Assembly: GCA_963758945.1 (NCBI GenBank)
Contig: CAVWXY010000012.1
Span: forward strand, 124,001 to 188,000
Length of the DNA stretch: 64,000 bases
Reading direction: 5' to 3'
DNA from: VAZQ01 sp963758945
GTDB lineage: Bacteria > Pseudomonadota > Alphaproteobacteria > Rhizobiales > Xanthobacteraceae
Of this stretch, positions 51,281 to 59,719 are shown in pieces. A program made the translations under genes and the position numbers. The first letter of the stretch is position 1. Each line of letters begins with the position of its first letter. Below the pieces are notes generated by a model. That model saw only the letters and a list, made by a program, of their open reading frames with translations. It was not told where the DNA came from and ran no database searches.

Positions 51281-52270
51281 TCAGAACAGCCGCCAGAACG
51301 CCAGCACCATCAGCCCGTAAATGACCAGCACCACCGTCGTTCCGGCGATGTCGATCCATCGTCGGCTCGTGGGCGCCGGTTGCAGCCACCAGGAGAAACC
51401 GACGCTCGCCCATGGCACCAGATAGGTCAGCAGCAGGACGCTGATGACGTTGCCGACGAACAGCGCGATCGCGAAGGGCAGGCCGGCACGACCGGTCAGC
51501 AACGGCGTCTGCACGAGGTATCCGAACAGGAACACCACCGGATACAGCATCAGCAGAACGAGCATGTTCATCTTCCAGACCGGTGGAGCGGGCGCTCCGG
51601 CGGTCAGGGCGGGGAACCATTGATCGAAGCCGCTGCGCACGATGCGAGCATGGAATTCCTCGGTGAACGGAACGGCCTCCTGCAGGAGCTTGTGGCGCTC
51701 GGGCGAGTCGAGCCAAGCCTGCAAATTCGCCTCCGTGTCGAAGCGCAGGATGGCGAGCCAATTCTCCTGCACGCCCGGGACCGGCGACTCGAAGCGATAA
51801 CCCTGGAAGCCGGGCGCCTTCGACTGTGCGGCGGCAATGCGCTGCTCCCAAGCGCGATACGCGCTCTCCTGGCCCGGCTTGATGCGCGTCGAGATCACCG
51901 CCGAAACCGGCGACGGCAGCACGCCGGCGCCGCCGTCGTGCACGACGTTGATGTCGTCGCGGCCCACCAGCATGGGCGCCGCGCCTTCTATGCGTTGGAC
52001 TCTCTGCTCGGAATTGAGCCAGGCGAGCGCCGCGTCGGTGCTGGTAAAGCGCTGCAGGATGACCCAGTCGACCTGCGCCGGAGGGCTCGGCGGCATCACC
52101 GTCTGCGCGATGAAGCCGGGAAAGCCGGCGACAACCCTGCTGGTCTGCTCCTGCCATCGGGCGAAGGCTTCCGCCGTCTCCGGCCGCACGCGGGTCTGCG
52201 TGACGATGGTGACGGTGCCCGCGGTCGCGGGTGATGACGTTCCCGCCGTCGCTTGTTGCGTGTCGCTCAC
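51281..52270 (-). CDS. Membrane protein with two ABM domains and three C-terminal helices
   Basis: A 329-residue protein: two ferredoxin-like ABM domains (TVTIVTQTRVRPETAEAF with DWVILQRFTSTDAALAWL; SAVISTRIKPGQESAYRA with NWLAILRFDTEANLQAWL) are joined to three membrane helices at about 225-325 (MNMLVLLMLYPVVFLFGYLV, ALFVGNVISVLLLTYLVPWA, GTTVVLVIYGLMVLAFWRL). The GTG at 52270 overlaps the stop of the molybdenum hydroxylase gene (GTGA), so the two are coupled; an ATG at 52390 is rejected. I do not know a named family. Its link to the hydroxylase suggests handling of an oxidised, reactive product or an electron-transfer role at the membrane. Confidence 0.85.
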   Translation of the reverse strand: MSDTQQATAGTSSPATAGTVTIVTQTRVRPETAEAFARWQEQTSRVVAGFPGFIAQTVMPPSPPAQVDWVILQRFTSTDAALAWLNSEQRVQRIEGAAPMLVGRDDINVVHDGGAGVLPSPVSAVISTRIKPGQESAYRAWEQRIAAAQSKAPGFQGYRFESPVPGVQENWLAILRFDTEANLQAWLDSPERHKLLQEAVPFTEEFHARIVRSGFDQWFPALTAGAPAPPVWKMNMLVLLMLYPVVFLFGYLVQTPLLTGRAGLPFAIALFVGNVISVLLLTYLVPWASVGFSWWLQPAPTSRRWIDIAGTTVVLVIYGLMVLAFWRLF

Positions 52271-55014
52271 GGCTGGGCGGAAAGCTTGCTGAAGATGCGG
52301 TCCGGCGTGAACGGCAGATGCGGAAAGCGCACGCCGGTCGCATCCGCCAGCGCGTTGGCGATGGCGGGGGCGACGGGATTGATGGCGCACTCGCCCTGCG
52401 CCTTCGCTCCCAGCGGCCCGATCGAGTCATACGTATCGGCGAAAAACACCTCGGTGCGCGGGACGTCGGCGAAGGCGGGGATGCGATAGTTGCGCAGCGA
52501 CGGATTCACCATCGTGCCGCCGTCGTAGACCATGTTTTCGGTGAGCGCCCAGCCGAAGCCCATGGCGATCGAACCTTCGATCTGGCCGCGGCACTGTAGG
52601 GGGTTGATGAGACGGCCGATGTCGGCGGCGTGCACGCTGTGCAGGATGCGGATCTCGCCGGTGATCCTGTGCACGGCGAGTCGGATGCCTTGAACATTGA
52701 AGGCGACCGTGCGCGGAGACAGATAGGCCTTGCGCTTGGCCTCGAAGCGGTGGCCGACCTTGGTGCCGGCAATGTGGAGGTCGGCCAGCGCGATCTGCTG
52801 GTTGCCGCAGACCACGACCGCGTCATCAAGACGGCAGTCGGCGACGGCCACGCCGGTATGGCGGCTGGCAAAGTCGAGAATGTTGTCGCGCAAGGCATTG
52901 GCCGTGAGGTTCACCGCCTGGCCGGCGACGACGGTCCCGGTGCTCGCGAAGGTACCGGTGTCGTAGGGCGTCAGGTCGGTGTCGGCGTTGACGATGGCGA
53001 CGCTGTCCGCCCGCGCGCCGAGGACCGAGGCGGCGATCTGCCGGTGCGAGGTGATCGACCCGTTGCCCATCTCGGTCGATCCTACGGCAAGGTGATAGCT
53101 GCCGTCGGGCAGAAGCGTCATCAGCGCTCCCGAGCGATGCTCGGTCGGCGGACCGCAATCCAGCATTGCGAGCGCAATGCCGGTGCCCTCCGCCCACTCG
53201 TCCCCCGCGGGCTTGCGCGCGCCGCCGCCGGAAGCCAAGGCTTTCTCGACGAGGTCGAGGCATTGGTCGAGCCCGTAGCTCCCGAAGCCGACATCGGAAG
53301 GGTCCTTCCACACCGACTCGATCCAGTCGTTGGGCCGTACCATGTTCTTGCGACGGATCTCGAACGGATCCATTCCGAGCAGCCGCGCCAGCTCGTCGAT
53401 CGCGCACTCGATCGCGTACGTCGTCTGCGACGAGCCATAGCCGCGAAAACCGCCGCCCGGGACCATGTTGGTGTAGACGGCGTATCCGACCGCCTTCTTG
53501 TTGGCGCATCGGTAGGCGGTGAGCGGGCTGCCCAGCGAGGCCGCGAGCGTCTCGCTGGCGTGGCCGCCATATCCGCCGGTATTGGACACGACATGAATGT
53601 CGATCGCGGTCAGCGTCCCGTCGCGTTTGGCGCCGAGCTTCACCCGCGTCGTCATCTGATGGCGCGTGGTCGCGCCGATGAACTGCTCCTCGCGGGTGAA
53701 CTCCCACTTGACCGGTCGGCCGGTTTTGAGCGTAGCGAGCAGGCAGAGATCCTCGGAGATCATCTCCTGCTTGCCGCCGAACCCGCCGCCGACGCGTTCG
53801 GTGAAGATGTGCAGGTCGCGGGCGCGCAGGCCGAAGATGTGGCAGAGTTTCTGCTGGACGATGAACGGTGCCTGCGAGCTGGTGCGGATATGCAGTCGTC
53901 CATCGTCGCCGCGCCAGGCAATCGATCCGTGCGTTTCGAGATGGACGTGCTGAACGCGCGAGGTGGAATAGGTCATTTCGTGCACGGCGTCGGCGGCCTT
54001 GAAGCCGTCCGCCACACTGCCGACCTCGCCGTGGATGTCGACAAAGATGTTGCCCTTCTCGGCCGCACCCTTGTCGTGCAGGATCGGCGCATCGGGCTCC
54101 ATTGCCGCGACCGGATCGAACACCGCAGGCAAGATCTCGTAGGTGACGTCGAGCAGCCGGCAGGCCTGTTCCGCCGCGGTTTCGGTCTCGGCGACGACCG
54201 CGGCGATGCGCTGGCCGACGAAACGCGCCACATTGTCGAGAACATAGCTGTCGTCCGGGTCGACCAGATGGTCCTCGTGGAGAGCGGTGCTGTAGAGCCG
54301 ACGCGGCACGTCCTCCCAAGTGAAGACCTTGACCACCCCCGGCACGGCCATTGCCCTGTCGCGCCCGATGGCGAGGATGCGGGCGTGCGCGTGCGGCGAG
54401 CGCAGCACCTTGAGGTGCAGGCCCCCCTCCACGGCCACGTCCATGGTGTAGCGTGCCCGGCCGGTGACGATGCCTTCGGCGAACGGATTGGGTACGCTGG
54501 TGCCGCAGGCCTGTCCGGCGACGTCGTCCTCGATTTCAGTTACGCCGGCCAATGCATCGCCGATCGATCGGTAACCGGTGCACCGGCACAGGTTGCCCTT
54601 GAGGGCACGCGGAAGGTCCGACCGCTGCTTGTCATCGAGGGCCGCCACCGTCATGATCATTCCGGCCGCGCAATAGCCGCATTGGAACGCCTGCGCGTCG
54701 AGGAACGCTTGCTGCACCGGATGCAGCGCACCGTCTTGCGCCAGTCCTTCGATGGTGGTCACGGCCCGTCCAGCGGCGCGGAAGGCTGGCATCAGGCAGG
54801 AATGGATGGGCGTGCCGTCAAGCCATACGGTGCAGGCGCCGCAATCGCCGGCGTCGCAGCCTTTCTTGACGCCGAAGGCGCCGCAATCGCGCAGAAAGGT
54901 CCGCAGGCACTGTCCGGGTTGCGGCTCCGCCGAAAACAGCTTGCCATTGACGTTGTAGGTCATGCGGCCACCGGGCGCGCCGACGCCGCGCGCATCTGCG
55001 ACATCGCCCGTCAT
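52267..55014 (-). CDS. Molybdenum hydroxylase, fused 2Fe-2S and molybdopterin subunits
   Basis: Xanthine-dehydrogenase-family enzyme hydroxylating a carbon centre, often next to nitrogen, with water as oxygen source. Of 915 residues, the N-terminal ferredoxin domain has Cys53, Cys58, Cys61 and Cys73 (KKGCDAGDCGACTVWLDG), the second 2Fe-2S domain Cys112, Cys115, Cys143 and Cys145 (QCGYCAAGM, NLCRCTGY). The molybdopterin part follows from about residue 175 (NPFAEGIVTGRARYTMD) to the catalytic-Glu motif AQGECAINPVAPAIANAL (Glu875). The FAD subunit is separate (ATGA overlap at 55011-55014). This FeS-Mo fusion with a separate FAD protein resembles E. coli XdhD/YgfM-type pairs. Substrate unknown; xanthine is not shown. 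Confidence 0.94.
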   Translation of the reverse strand: MTGDVADARGVGAPGGRMTYNVNGKLFSAEPQPGQCLRTFLRDCGAFGVKKGCDAGDCGACTVWLDGTPIHSCLMPAFRAAGRAVTTIEGLAQDGALHPVQQAFLDAQAFQCGYCAAGMIMTVAALDDKQRSDLPRALKGNLCRCTGYRSIGDALAGVTEIEDDVAGQACGTSVPNPFAEGIVTGRARYTMDVAVEGGLHLKVLRSPHAHARILAIGRDRAMAVPGVVKVFTWEDVPRRLYSTALHEDHLVDPDDSYVLDNVARFVGQRIAAVVAETETAAEQACRLLDVTYEILPAVFDPVAAMEPDAPILHDKGAAEKGNIFVDIHGEVGSVADGFKAADAVHEMTYSTSRVQHVHLETHGSIAWRGDDGRLHIRTSSQAPFIVQQKLCHIFGLRARDLHIFTERVGGGFGGKQEMISEDLCLLATLKTGRPVKWEFTREEQFIGATTRHQMTTRVKLGAKRDGTLTAIDIHVVSNTGGYGGHASETLAASLGSPLTAYRCANKKAVGYAVYTNMVPGGGFRGYGSSQTTYAIECAIDELARLLGMDPFEIRRKNMVRPNDWIESVWKDPSDVGFGSYGLDQCLDLVEKALASGGGARKPAGDEWAEGTGIALAMLDCGPPTEHRSGALMTLLPDGSYHLAVGSTEMGNGSITSHRQIAASVLGARADSVAIVNADTDLTPYDTGTFASTGTVVAGQAVNLTANALRDNILDFASRHTGVAVADCRLDDAVVVCGNQQIALADLHIAGTKVGHRFEAKRKAYLSPRTVAFNVQGIRLAVHRITGEIRILHSVHAADIGRLINPLQCRGQIEGSIAMGFGWALTENMVYDGGTMVNPSLRNYRIPAFADVPRTEVFFADTYDSIGPLGAKAQGECAINPVAPAIANALADATGVRFPHLPFTPDRIFSKLSAQP

Positions 55015-55844
55015 GCGCCCGCTCCCGGTTGCGCCAGCTCGGCGCGGATCTGCTCGCAGAAATAGTAGGTGAGGTGGTGCTTATAGGCCGCCGAGCCGTG
55101 CACGTCGTCGAAATAGCCATCGGCCGGGATGCGCTCGTCGATCATGCGTCGCAGCTCCGTCGCCGACAGCGCGTGCTCGAATCGAAGCTGTAGCGGCCGC
55201 GGCGTCGCCGCGGTGATCGTGATCAGCAGCTCGTCGGACCGCTTGCCCTGCGTTCCGATGATGAGCGCCGCGGACCGTCCGAGCTTGGTGAGCGAGGCGC
55301 GGCGAACCGCGAACCGCTTCGACAGTGACGACGCGGGCAGGTGGATGCTGCGCAGCAATTCTCCCGGCGCGAGGATATTGCTGTGGTTGCCGGTGACGAA
55401 GTCGATCGCGCGGACCTGGCGCGGCGGCGCATTGCGCGGCCACAAAGTGTAGGTGGCGTCGAGCGCCACGGTGAGCGAGATCATCGGACCCGCCGGCAGC
55501 GACATGCAGATGTTGCCGCCGACCGTGGCCGCGTTCCAGATCTTGAACGAGGCGAGGAATGCGTTGCAGCACTCGCGCAGCAGCGGCGTCGCCCGCCATT
55601 CCGGCGGGCCGGCGAACCGGTAGAGCTCGACGATGCGGCACGTGGCCGCGATGTCGAGTCCGGCGGGGGACTGCTCCAGCGCCGGCCAAGCGAGGTGATC
55701 GAGGTCGATCAACGTATCGGTGGCGACCTGCGGCTCCGAAAACAGCCAAGTCCCTCCCGCCAACCAGGCATATCCGTCGCGCCACTGCGTGATCAGGTCC
55801 GCCGATGTTGGGCGCTTCACCTCGGTGATCGTATTGAGGTTCAT
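55011..55844 (-). CDS. Molybdenum hydroxylase FAD-binding subunit
   Basis: FAD-carrying partner of the fused FeS-Mo enzyme, 277 residues. N-terminal FAD loop in DGYAWLAGGTWLFSEPQVAT, second FAD motif in NAATVGGNICMSLPAGPMIS, then the C-terminal CO-dehydrogenase flavoprotein domain (RRASLTKLGRSAALIIGTQG, RFEHALSATELRRMIDERIP). Electrons would pass from Mo through two 2Fe-2S centres to FAD and on to an acceptor. It begins at the ATG at 55844 and overlaps the large gene. Its variant TWLFSEP, in place of TDLLP-like sequence, is unusual but keeps the Gly-Gly. Confidence 0.92.
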   Translation of the reverse strand: MNLNTITEVKRPTSADLITQWRDGYAWLAGGTWLFSEPQVATDTLIDLDHLAWPALEQSPAGLDIAATCRIVELYRFAGPPEWRATPLLRECCNAFLASFKIWNAATVGGNICMSLPAGPMISLTVALDATYTLWPRNAPPRQVRAIDFVTGNHSNILAPGELLRSIHLPASSLSKRFAVRRASLTKLGRSAALIIGTQGKRSDELLITITAATPRPLQLRFEHALSATELRRMIDERIPADGYFDDVHGSAAYKHHLTYYFCEQIRAELAQPGAGA

Positions 55845-55925
55845 GCCGCGCTCCTGCGAGTGCGAGTTCGAGATTGGCCGGCAGTCGCCGCCGCGCGGCC
55901 GCTTGAGCGCGGCCGTCCAGCGCCA

Positions 55926-57029
55926 TCAGTGAAGGTCGGCCAAGGACGTGGGCCCGGGCCCGGGTGTGATCAGCGTCGGCCACTGCTGGGAGCCGAACGG
56001 CACGGCCGGCGGCAAAAACGGCTTCATCCCGCGCTTCTCGGCTTCGGCGATGATCGCGGCGCGGGCATCGCCGCCCATGAGTTCGTAGTCCATCAAGTAG
56101 TAGTTGCCGAAGAACAGTGCGCCGACGGAGCGGTCTGCGATGATGCGAGTGAGCGACGTCAGCATGTCATCCGGCGTCGTCGTGAACGAGATCGTTTCGA
56201 TCAGCATCAGCCGGTGGTTGATCGCCTCCGGTCCGAAATACTGTGCCAGCACGCTAAACAAGATGTTGTTCTGGCGCGCCACGTAGATGGTGTTGCTGGC
56301 GGCGTAGGCCTTCTCCCAATCGCTGCCGAGCATGCTCTTCCAGTCGCCGATCACGGTCATCCAGTGCTCGACCTGGGTCTGGGCCGCCCACGCGATGTTA
56401 TGCTTGAGCAAAGGACCCTGCTTCTTGGCGAACGCTTCGAGGGCGGCGAGGGAGATGATGCCCTTCGCCAGACAATCGTCCATGAAGGCGATATTGTTCT
56501 GCAGGACGGCGCGATTGTTGTCCCGCCACTCCAACCGCATCAAGGTCGCGTCGAGGCCGTCGAGCGCGGCCTGCATCCGGCTGCGATAGGCGAGCATGGG
56601 GCCGCGCCAGGATTGGTTGGCTGCATTGTCCACATACGGACCCACGATCTCGGTGAGCGCCATCGTGCTGTGGCCGATCGATTTCAGCAGCTGATACCCG
56701 ATCGGCACCGACGGCGCCTCGAGCGGTGCCTGGCCGGGGCGATAGAGGATGAAGCGGCCGCCCGCACCGGAGAACAGACCCAGGATCACGGGATGCTTGC
56801 TCAGGATGTTGGCTTTAAAGACCTCGGCCGCGTCGTCATAGAGTTCGAACATGGCCGAGTTGAGCGCCAGCACGTTCTTGGTCGCGGTCTCGGCTGGGCT
56901 CGAAGTGGGGTTGCCGGCAATCGGCGCCATGTACGCCGGGAGCTGTTGCGCGCTGCCCGGAGTGCCGACGAGCGCAAGAGCGACGGAAGCCGCCGCGGCG
57001 GCGAAGGGTTTCAACCAATCGGTTCGCAT
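55926..57029 (-). CDS. Exported protein of unknown function in the molybdenum hydroxylase locus
   Basis: A 367-residue secreted protein. Signal peptide KPFAAAAASVALALVGTPGS with cleavage after AQQ or nearby; the ATG at 57029 follows GGAGAGTC. The mature part is helical with no membrane span: AETATKNVLALNSAMFELYD, NILSKHPVILGLFSGAGGRF, STMALTEIVGPYVDNAANQS, NAWAAQTQVEHWMTVIGD-like IAWAAQTQVEHWMTVIGDWK, FGPEAINHRLMLIETISFT. I do not recognise a family. It is transcribed just ahead of the FAD-subunit gene (81 bases) and after the Liv permease genes, so it may be an accessory periplasmic factor of the catabolic locus. Confidence 0.75.
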   Translation of the reverse strand: MRTDWLKPFAAAAASVALALVGTPGSAQQLPAYMAPIAGNPTSSPAETATKNVLALNSAMFELYDDAAEVFKANILSKHPVILGLFSGAGGRFILYRPGQAPLEAPSVPIGYQLLKSIGHSTMALTEIVGPYVDNAANQSWRGPMLAYRSRMQAALDGLDATLMRLEWRDNNRAVLQNNIAFMDDCLAKGIISLAALEAFAKKQGPLLKHNIAWAAQTQVEHWMTVIGDWKSMLGSDWEKAYAASNTIYVARQNNILFSVLAQYFGPEAINHRLMLIETISFTTTPDDMLTSLTRIIADRSVGALFFGNYYLMDYELMGGDARAAIIAEAEKRGMKPFLPPAVPFGSQQWPTLITPGPGPTSLADLH

Positions 57030-57424
57030 GACTCTCCTTTCAGCACGAGCGGCACGCCCCGCTCGTGAACGCACGATCATGAGGCGGAGCGGACCGGCTC
57101 GCGCAGATGCGCACCTCCGTCAGCAGAGTTGGAGGAGCAGGTGTGTTTGGCGATCGGCTGACGAAGTCGTCCAATCCGACCGATAGGGCAACCCTCCCGC
57201 GACCATCTCGTGGGTCGCATGCACAATCCGCCCCCGGCCCACCAGACGGTGAGGAAGATCAGACTCTATGAGTTCCAATGTAGATCAAAAAACCTCGGGA
57301 AGCGCTAGGCCTCATGTCTCGGCCGCGCGTCTGCGATCCGGTGTCGCATGCGACCCGCCGTTCCTCGGCCGCTTCGGGCCGAGGCGTGCCCCGGGCCGAC
57401 ACGCCATATGTGAACGAGGAGACC
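57030..57424. other. Intergenic region ahead of the unknown secreted protein gene
   Basis: About 395 bases with no credible gene. It separates the Liv transport genes from the hydroxylase genes, and a promoter for the latter may lie here. A less GC-rich part is at 57255-57300 (CAGACTCTATGAGTTCCAAT, GATCAAAAAACC). Confidence 0.4.
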
Positions 57425-57805
57425 TTAGGCCTCGACGCCCGAGAACAGGTCTTTGCGGATCACGGCGTGCACGCCCCAATTTCCGTCTACTACCAGCGTA
57501 ATGCCGAAGTCGACCGCGATGGTCATCAGCGAGACGGCTTCGCTAAGCTTCTTGGTGGTCATCAGAAAGTGGCGCATCTTGCGGAAGGCGTCGCGCAGCG
57601 CGAGGTCCACCGACGATTTCTTGTAGATGTCTGATTGGGCCTCCGCGCCGAGCTCGGCCAGGTAATTGGCGTAGCGCCATCCCGATCACCCCGAAATGCG
57701 GTTCTCCTTGACGGTCGCGTGGTCGACGGGAACGCCGGGATAGTCGATGGTCTTGTGCACGACGCCGGACGGATCGGTCTGCGGCGTCCAGCGGGGCTGG
57801 GTCGG
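57425..57805 (-). pseudogene. Possible gene remnant between livM and the secreted-protein gene
   Basis: Reverse-strand text looks protein-like in two pieces. The upstream piece reads TPQTDPSGVVHKTIDYPGVP and VDHATVKENRISG, then stops at TGA. In a frame after that stop come RYANYLAELGAEAQSDIYKK and SSVDLALRDAFRKMRHFLMT, ending DGNWGVHAVIRKDLFSGVEA. The second piece is open to 57425 but has no plausible ATG; the only start is a GTG near 57610. The pieces may be one broken gene or two small unrelated ones. No family recognised. Confidence 0.35.
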
Positions 57806-57809
57806 CAGA

Positions 57810-58769
57810 TCAGAGCTTGATACGCAGGAGGTGGGCGAGCTCCCCGACGATGCCGCGGCGGAACAGGAGGACGCAAACCACGAAAATCGCACCCTGCACG
57901 ACGAACACCCATTGGCCGATTGTGGTGAGATAGTTCTCCAGCGTCACCATGAAGAACGCCCCCGCGACCGGCCCGAAGAGGGTGCCAAGACCGCCGACCA
58001 GCGTCATCAGGATCACCTCGCCCGACATCGGCCAGTCCACGTCGGTCAAGGAAGCGAGTTGGAACACCAGCGCCTTGGTCGCGCCCGCCACCCCGGCGAA
58101 CGTCGCCGACAGCACGAAAGCGAGGAGCTTGTAGCGGTCGGTCTTGTAGCCGAGCGAGATCGCGCGCGGCTCGTTTTCCCGAATCGCCTTGAGGACTTCG
58201 CCGAAGGGCGAGTTGATGATGCGATAGATCAGCAGAAAGCAGCCGAGAAAGATCACCAGGACGGTGACGTACATGTTGGTCTGGTCGGCGAGGTCGACCA
58301 AGCCGAACAGCGTTCCGCGCGGCACCGCCTGAATGCCGTCCTCGCCGTGGGTGAACGGCGCCTGGATGGCGAAGAAATACATCATCTGCGCCAAGGCGAG
58401 CGTGATCATCGCGAAGTAGATGCCCTGCCGACGAATGGCGAGCGCGCCGACGATCAGGCCGAGCCCGGCGGCGGTCGCGGCTCCCGACGCGATGGCGAGC
58501 TCCGGCGGCAGCCCCCAGACCTTGGCCGCATGCGCGCAGGCATAGCTCGCCCAGCCGAAGAACAGGGCATGGCCGAACGACAGCAACCCGACATAGCCGA
58601 TCAACAGATTGAAGGCGCAAGCGAACAGCGCAAAGCACAGGGCCTTCATCAGGAACACCGGATAGGCGACCGCCGGCAGGGCGACGAGGGCGGCCATCAT
58701 GACGGCGAATGCGATCACCTCGCTGCGCGAGCGCAAGTCGCGGGTCGCGCTCGGTTCTACGCGCTGCAC
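57810..58769 (-). CDS. livM: Branched-chain amino acid-type ABC transporter permease LivM
   Basis: Inner-membrane permease of a HAAT/Liv-type importer. The 319-residue protein has about nine spans and the family segments LCFALFACAFNLLIGYVGLL, SFGHALFFGWASYACAHAAK, RQGIYFAMITLALAQMMYFF, NSPFGEVLKAIRENEPRAIS and ILMTLVGGLGTLFGPVAGAF. The EAA-like loop (AIRENEPRAISLGY) contacts the ATPases. It starts with GTG at 58769, one base after the livH stop. Liv-type systems import branched-chain or aromatic compounds, urea or amides; substrate is not fixed by sequence. Confidence 0.96.
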   Translation of the reverse strand: MQRVEPSATRDLRSRSEVIAFAVMMAALVALPAVAYPVFLMKALCFALFACAFNLLIGYVGLLSFGHALFFGWASYACAHAAKVWGLPPELAIASGAATAAGLGLIVGALAIRRQGIYFAMITLALAQMMYFFAIQAPFTHGEDGIQAVPRGTLFGLVDLADQTNMYVTVLVIFLGCFLLIYRIINSPFGEVLKAIRENEPRAISLGYKTDRYKLLAFVLSATFAGVAGATKALVFQLASLTDVDWPMSGEVILMTLVGGLGTLFGPVAGAFFMVTLENYLTTIGQWVFVVQGAIFVVCVLLFRRGIVGELAHLLRIKL

Positions 58770-58770
58770 G

Positions 58771-59658
58771 TCACGCGCCCCGGCCGAACAGGCCGGCGGG
58801 CCTGATCAGCAGCACGATGGCCATGATGATGAAGATCACCGTGTTGGAGGCCTCGGGAAAAAACACCTTGGTGAGGCCCTCGATGATGCCCAATCCGAAG
58901 CCGGTCACGATCGCGCCCATGATCGAGCCCATGCCGCCGATCACCACCACGGCGAACACCACGATGATGAGGTTGGCGCCCATCTGCGGGCTCACGTTGT
59001 AGATCGGCGCCGCCATCACGCCCGCGAGCGCCGCGAGCGCGACCCCGAAACCATAGGTGAGCGTGATCATGCGCGGCACGTTGATGCCGAAGGCGCGCAC
59101 CAGCGTCGGGTTCTCGGTTGCCGCGCGCAGATAGGCGCCGAGCCTGGTGCGCTCGATCACGAACCAGGTGGTCAGGCACACGGCAAGCGAAAACACCACC
59201 ACCCAGGCGCGGTAGTTGGGCAGGAACATGAAGCCGAGATTGCGGCCGCCTTGCAGCGCCGGCGGCACCGAATAGGGCAGGCCCGAGGAGCCGAAGAAAT
59301 TGCGGAAAGTTCCTTCGAAGATCAACGCCAGGCCGAAGGTGAGCAGCAAGCCGTAGAGGTGGTCGAGCTTGTAGAGCCACTGCAGAAAAAGCCGCTCGAC
59401 GATGATCCCGGTGATTCCCACCACGATGGGCGCGATGACGATCGCCCACCAGTAGCCGAGCCCGGCATATTGCAGCAGAAAGAACGCGGTGAAGGCGCCC
59501 AGCATGTACTGGGCGCCGTGGGTGAAATTGATGATGTTGAGCATGCCGAAGATGACGGCGAGCCCGAGGCTGAGCAGCGCGTAGAACGAGCCGTTGATCA
59601 GCCCGATCAGCAACTGCCCGAACAGGGCTTGCGAGCTGATGCCGAGCAGTTCGAACAT
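58771..59658 (-). CDS. livH: Branched-chain amino acid-type ABC transporter permease LivH
   Basis: Second permease, 295 residues with about eight spans. Signatures are LLIGLINGSFYALLSLGLAV at the N-terminus, FGMLNIINFTHGAQYMLGAF, TRLGAYLRAATENPTLVRAF (EAA loop) and VVVIGGMGSIMGAIVTGFGL. It lies between the binding-protein gene and livM, with only one base between its stop and the livM start. Works with LivM, LivG and LivF. Confidence 0.96.
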   Translation of the reverse strand: MFELLGISSQALFGQLLIGLINGSFYALLSLGLAVIFGMLNIINFTHGAQYMLGAFTAFFLLQYAGLGYWWAIVIAPIVVGITGIIVERLFLQWLYKLDHLYGLLLTFGLALIFEGTFRNFFGSSGLPYSVPPALQGGRNLGFMFLPNYRAWVVVFSLAVCLTTWFVIERTRLGAYLRAATENPTLVRAFGINVPRMITLTYGFGVALAALAGVMAAPIYNVSPQMGANLIIVVFAVVVIGGMGSIMGAIVTGFGLGIIEGLTKVFFPEASNTVIFIIMAIVLLIRPAGLFGRGA

Positions 59659-59719
59659 GGCCGATCCCCCTGCGGCCGGAGAACGCAGCAGCCGCGTTCC
59701 CCGGCTTACCGACGTCGGG

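Noticed and set aside
52630..55065. An 811-codon plus-strand open frame
   Set aside because: Antisense of the molybdenum hydroxylase gene, with no recognisable domain.
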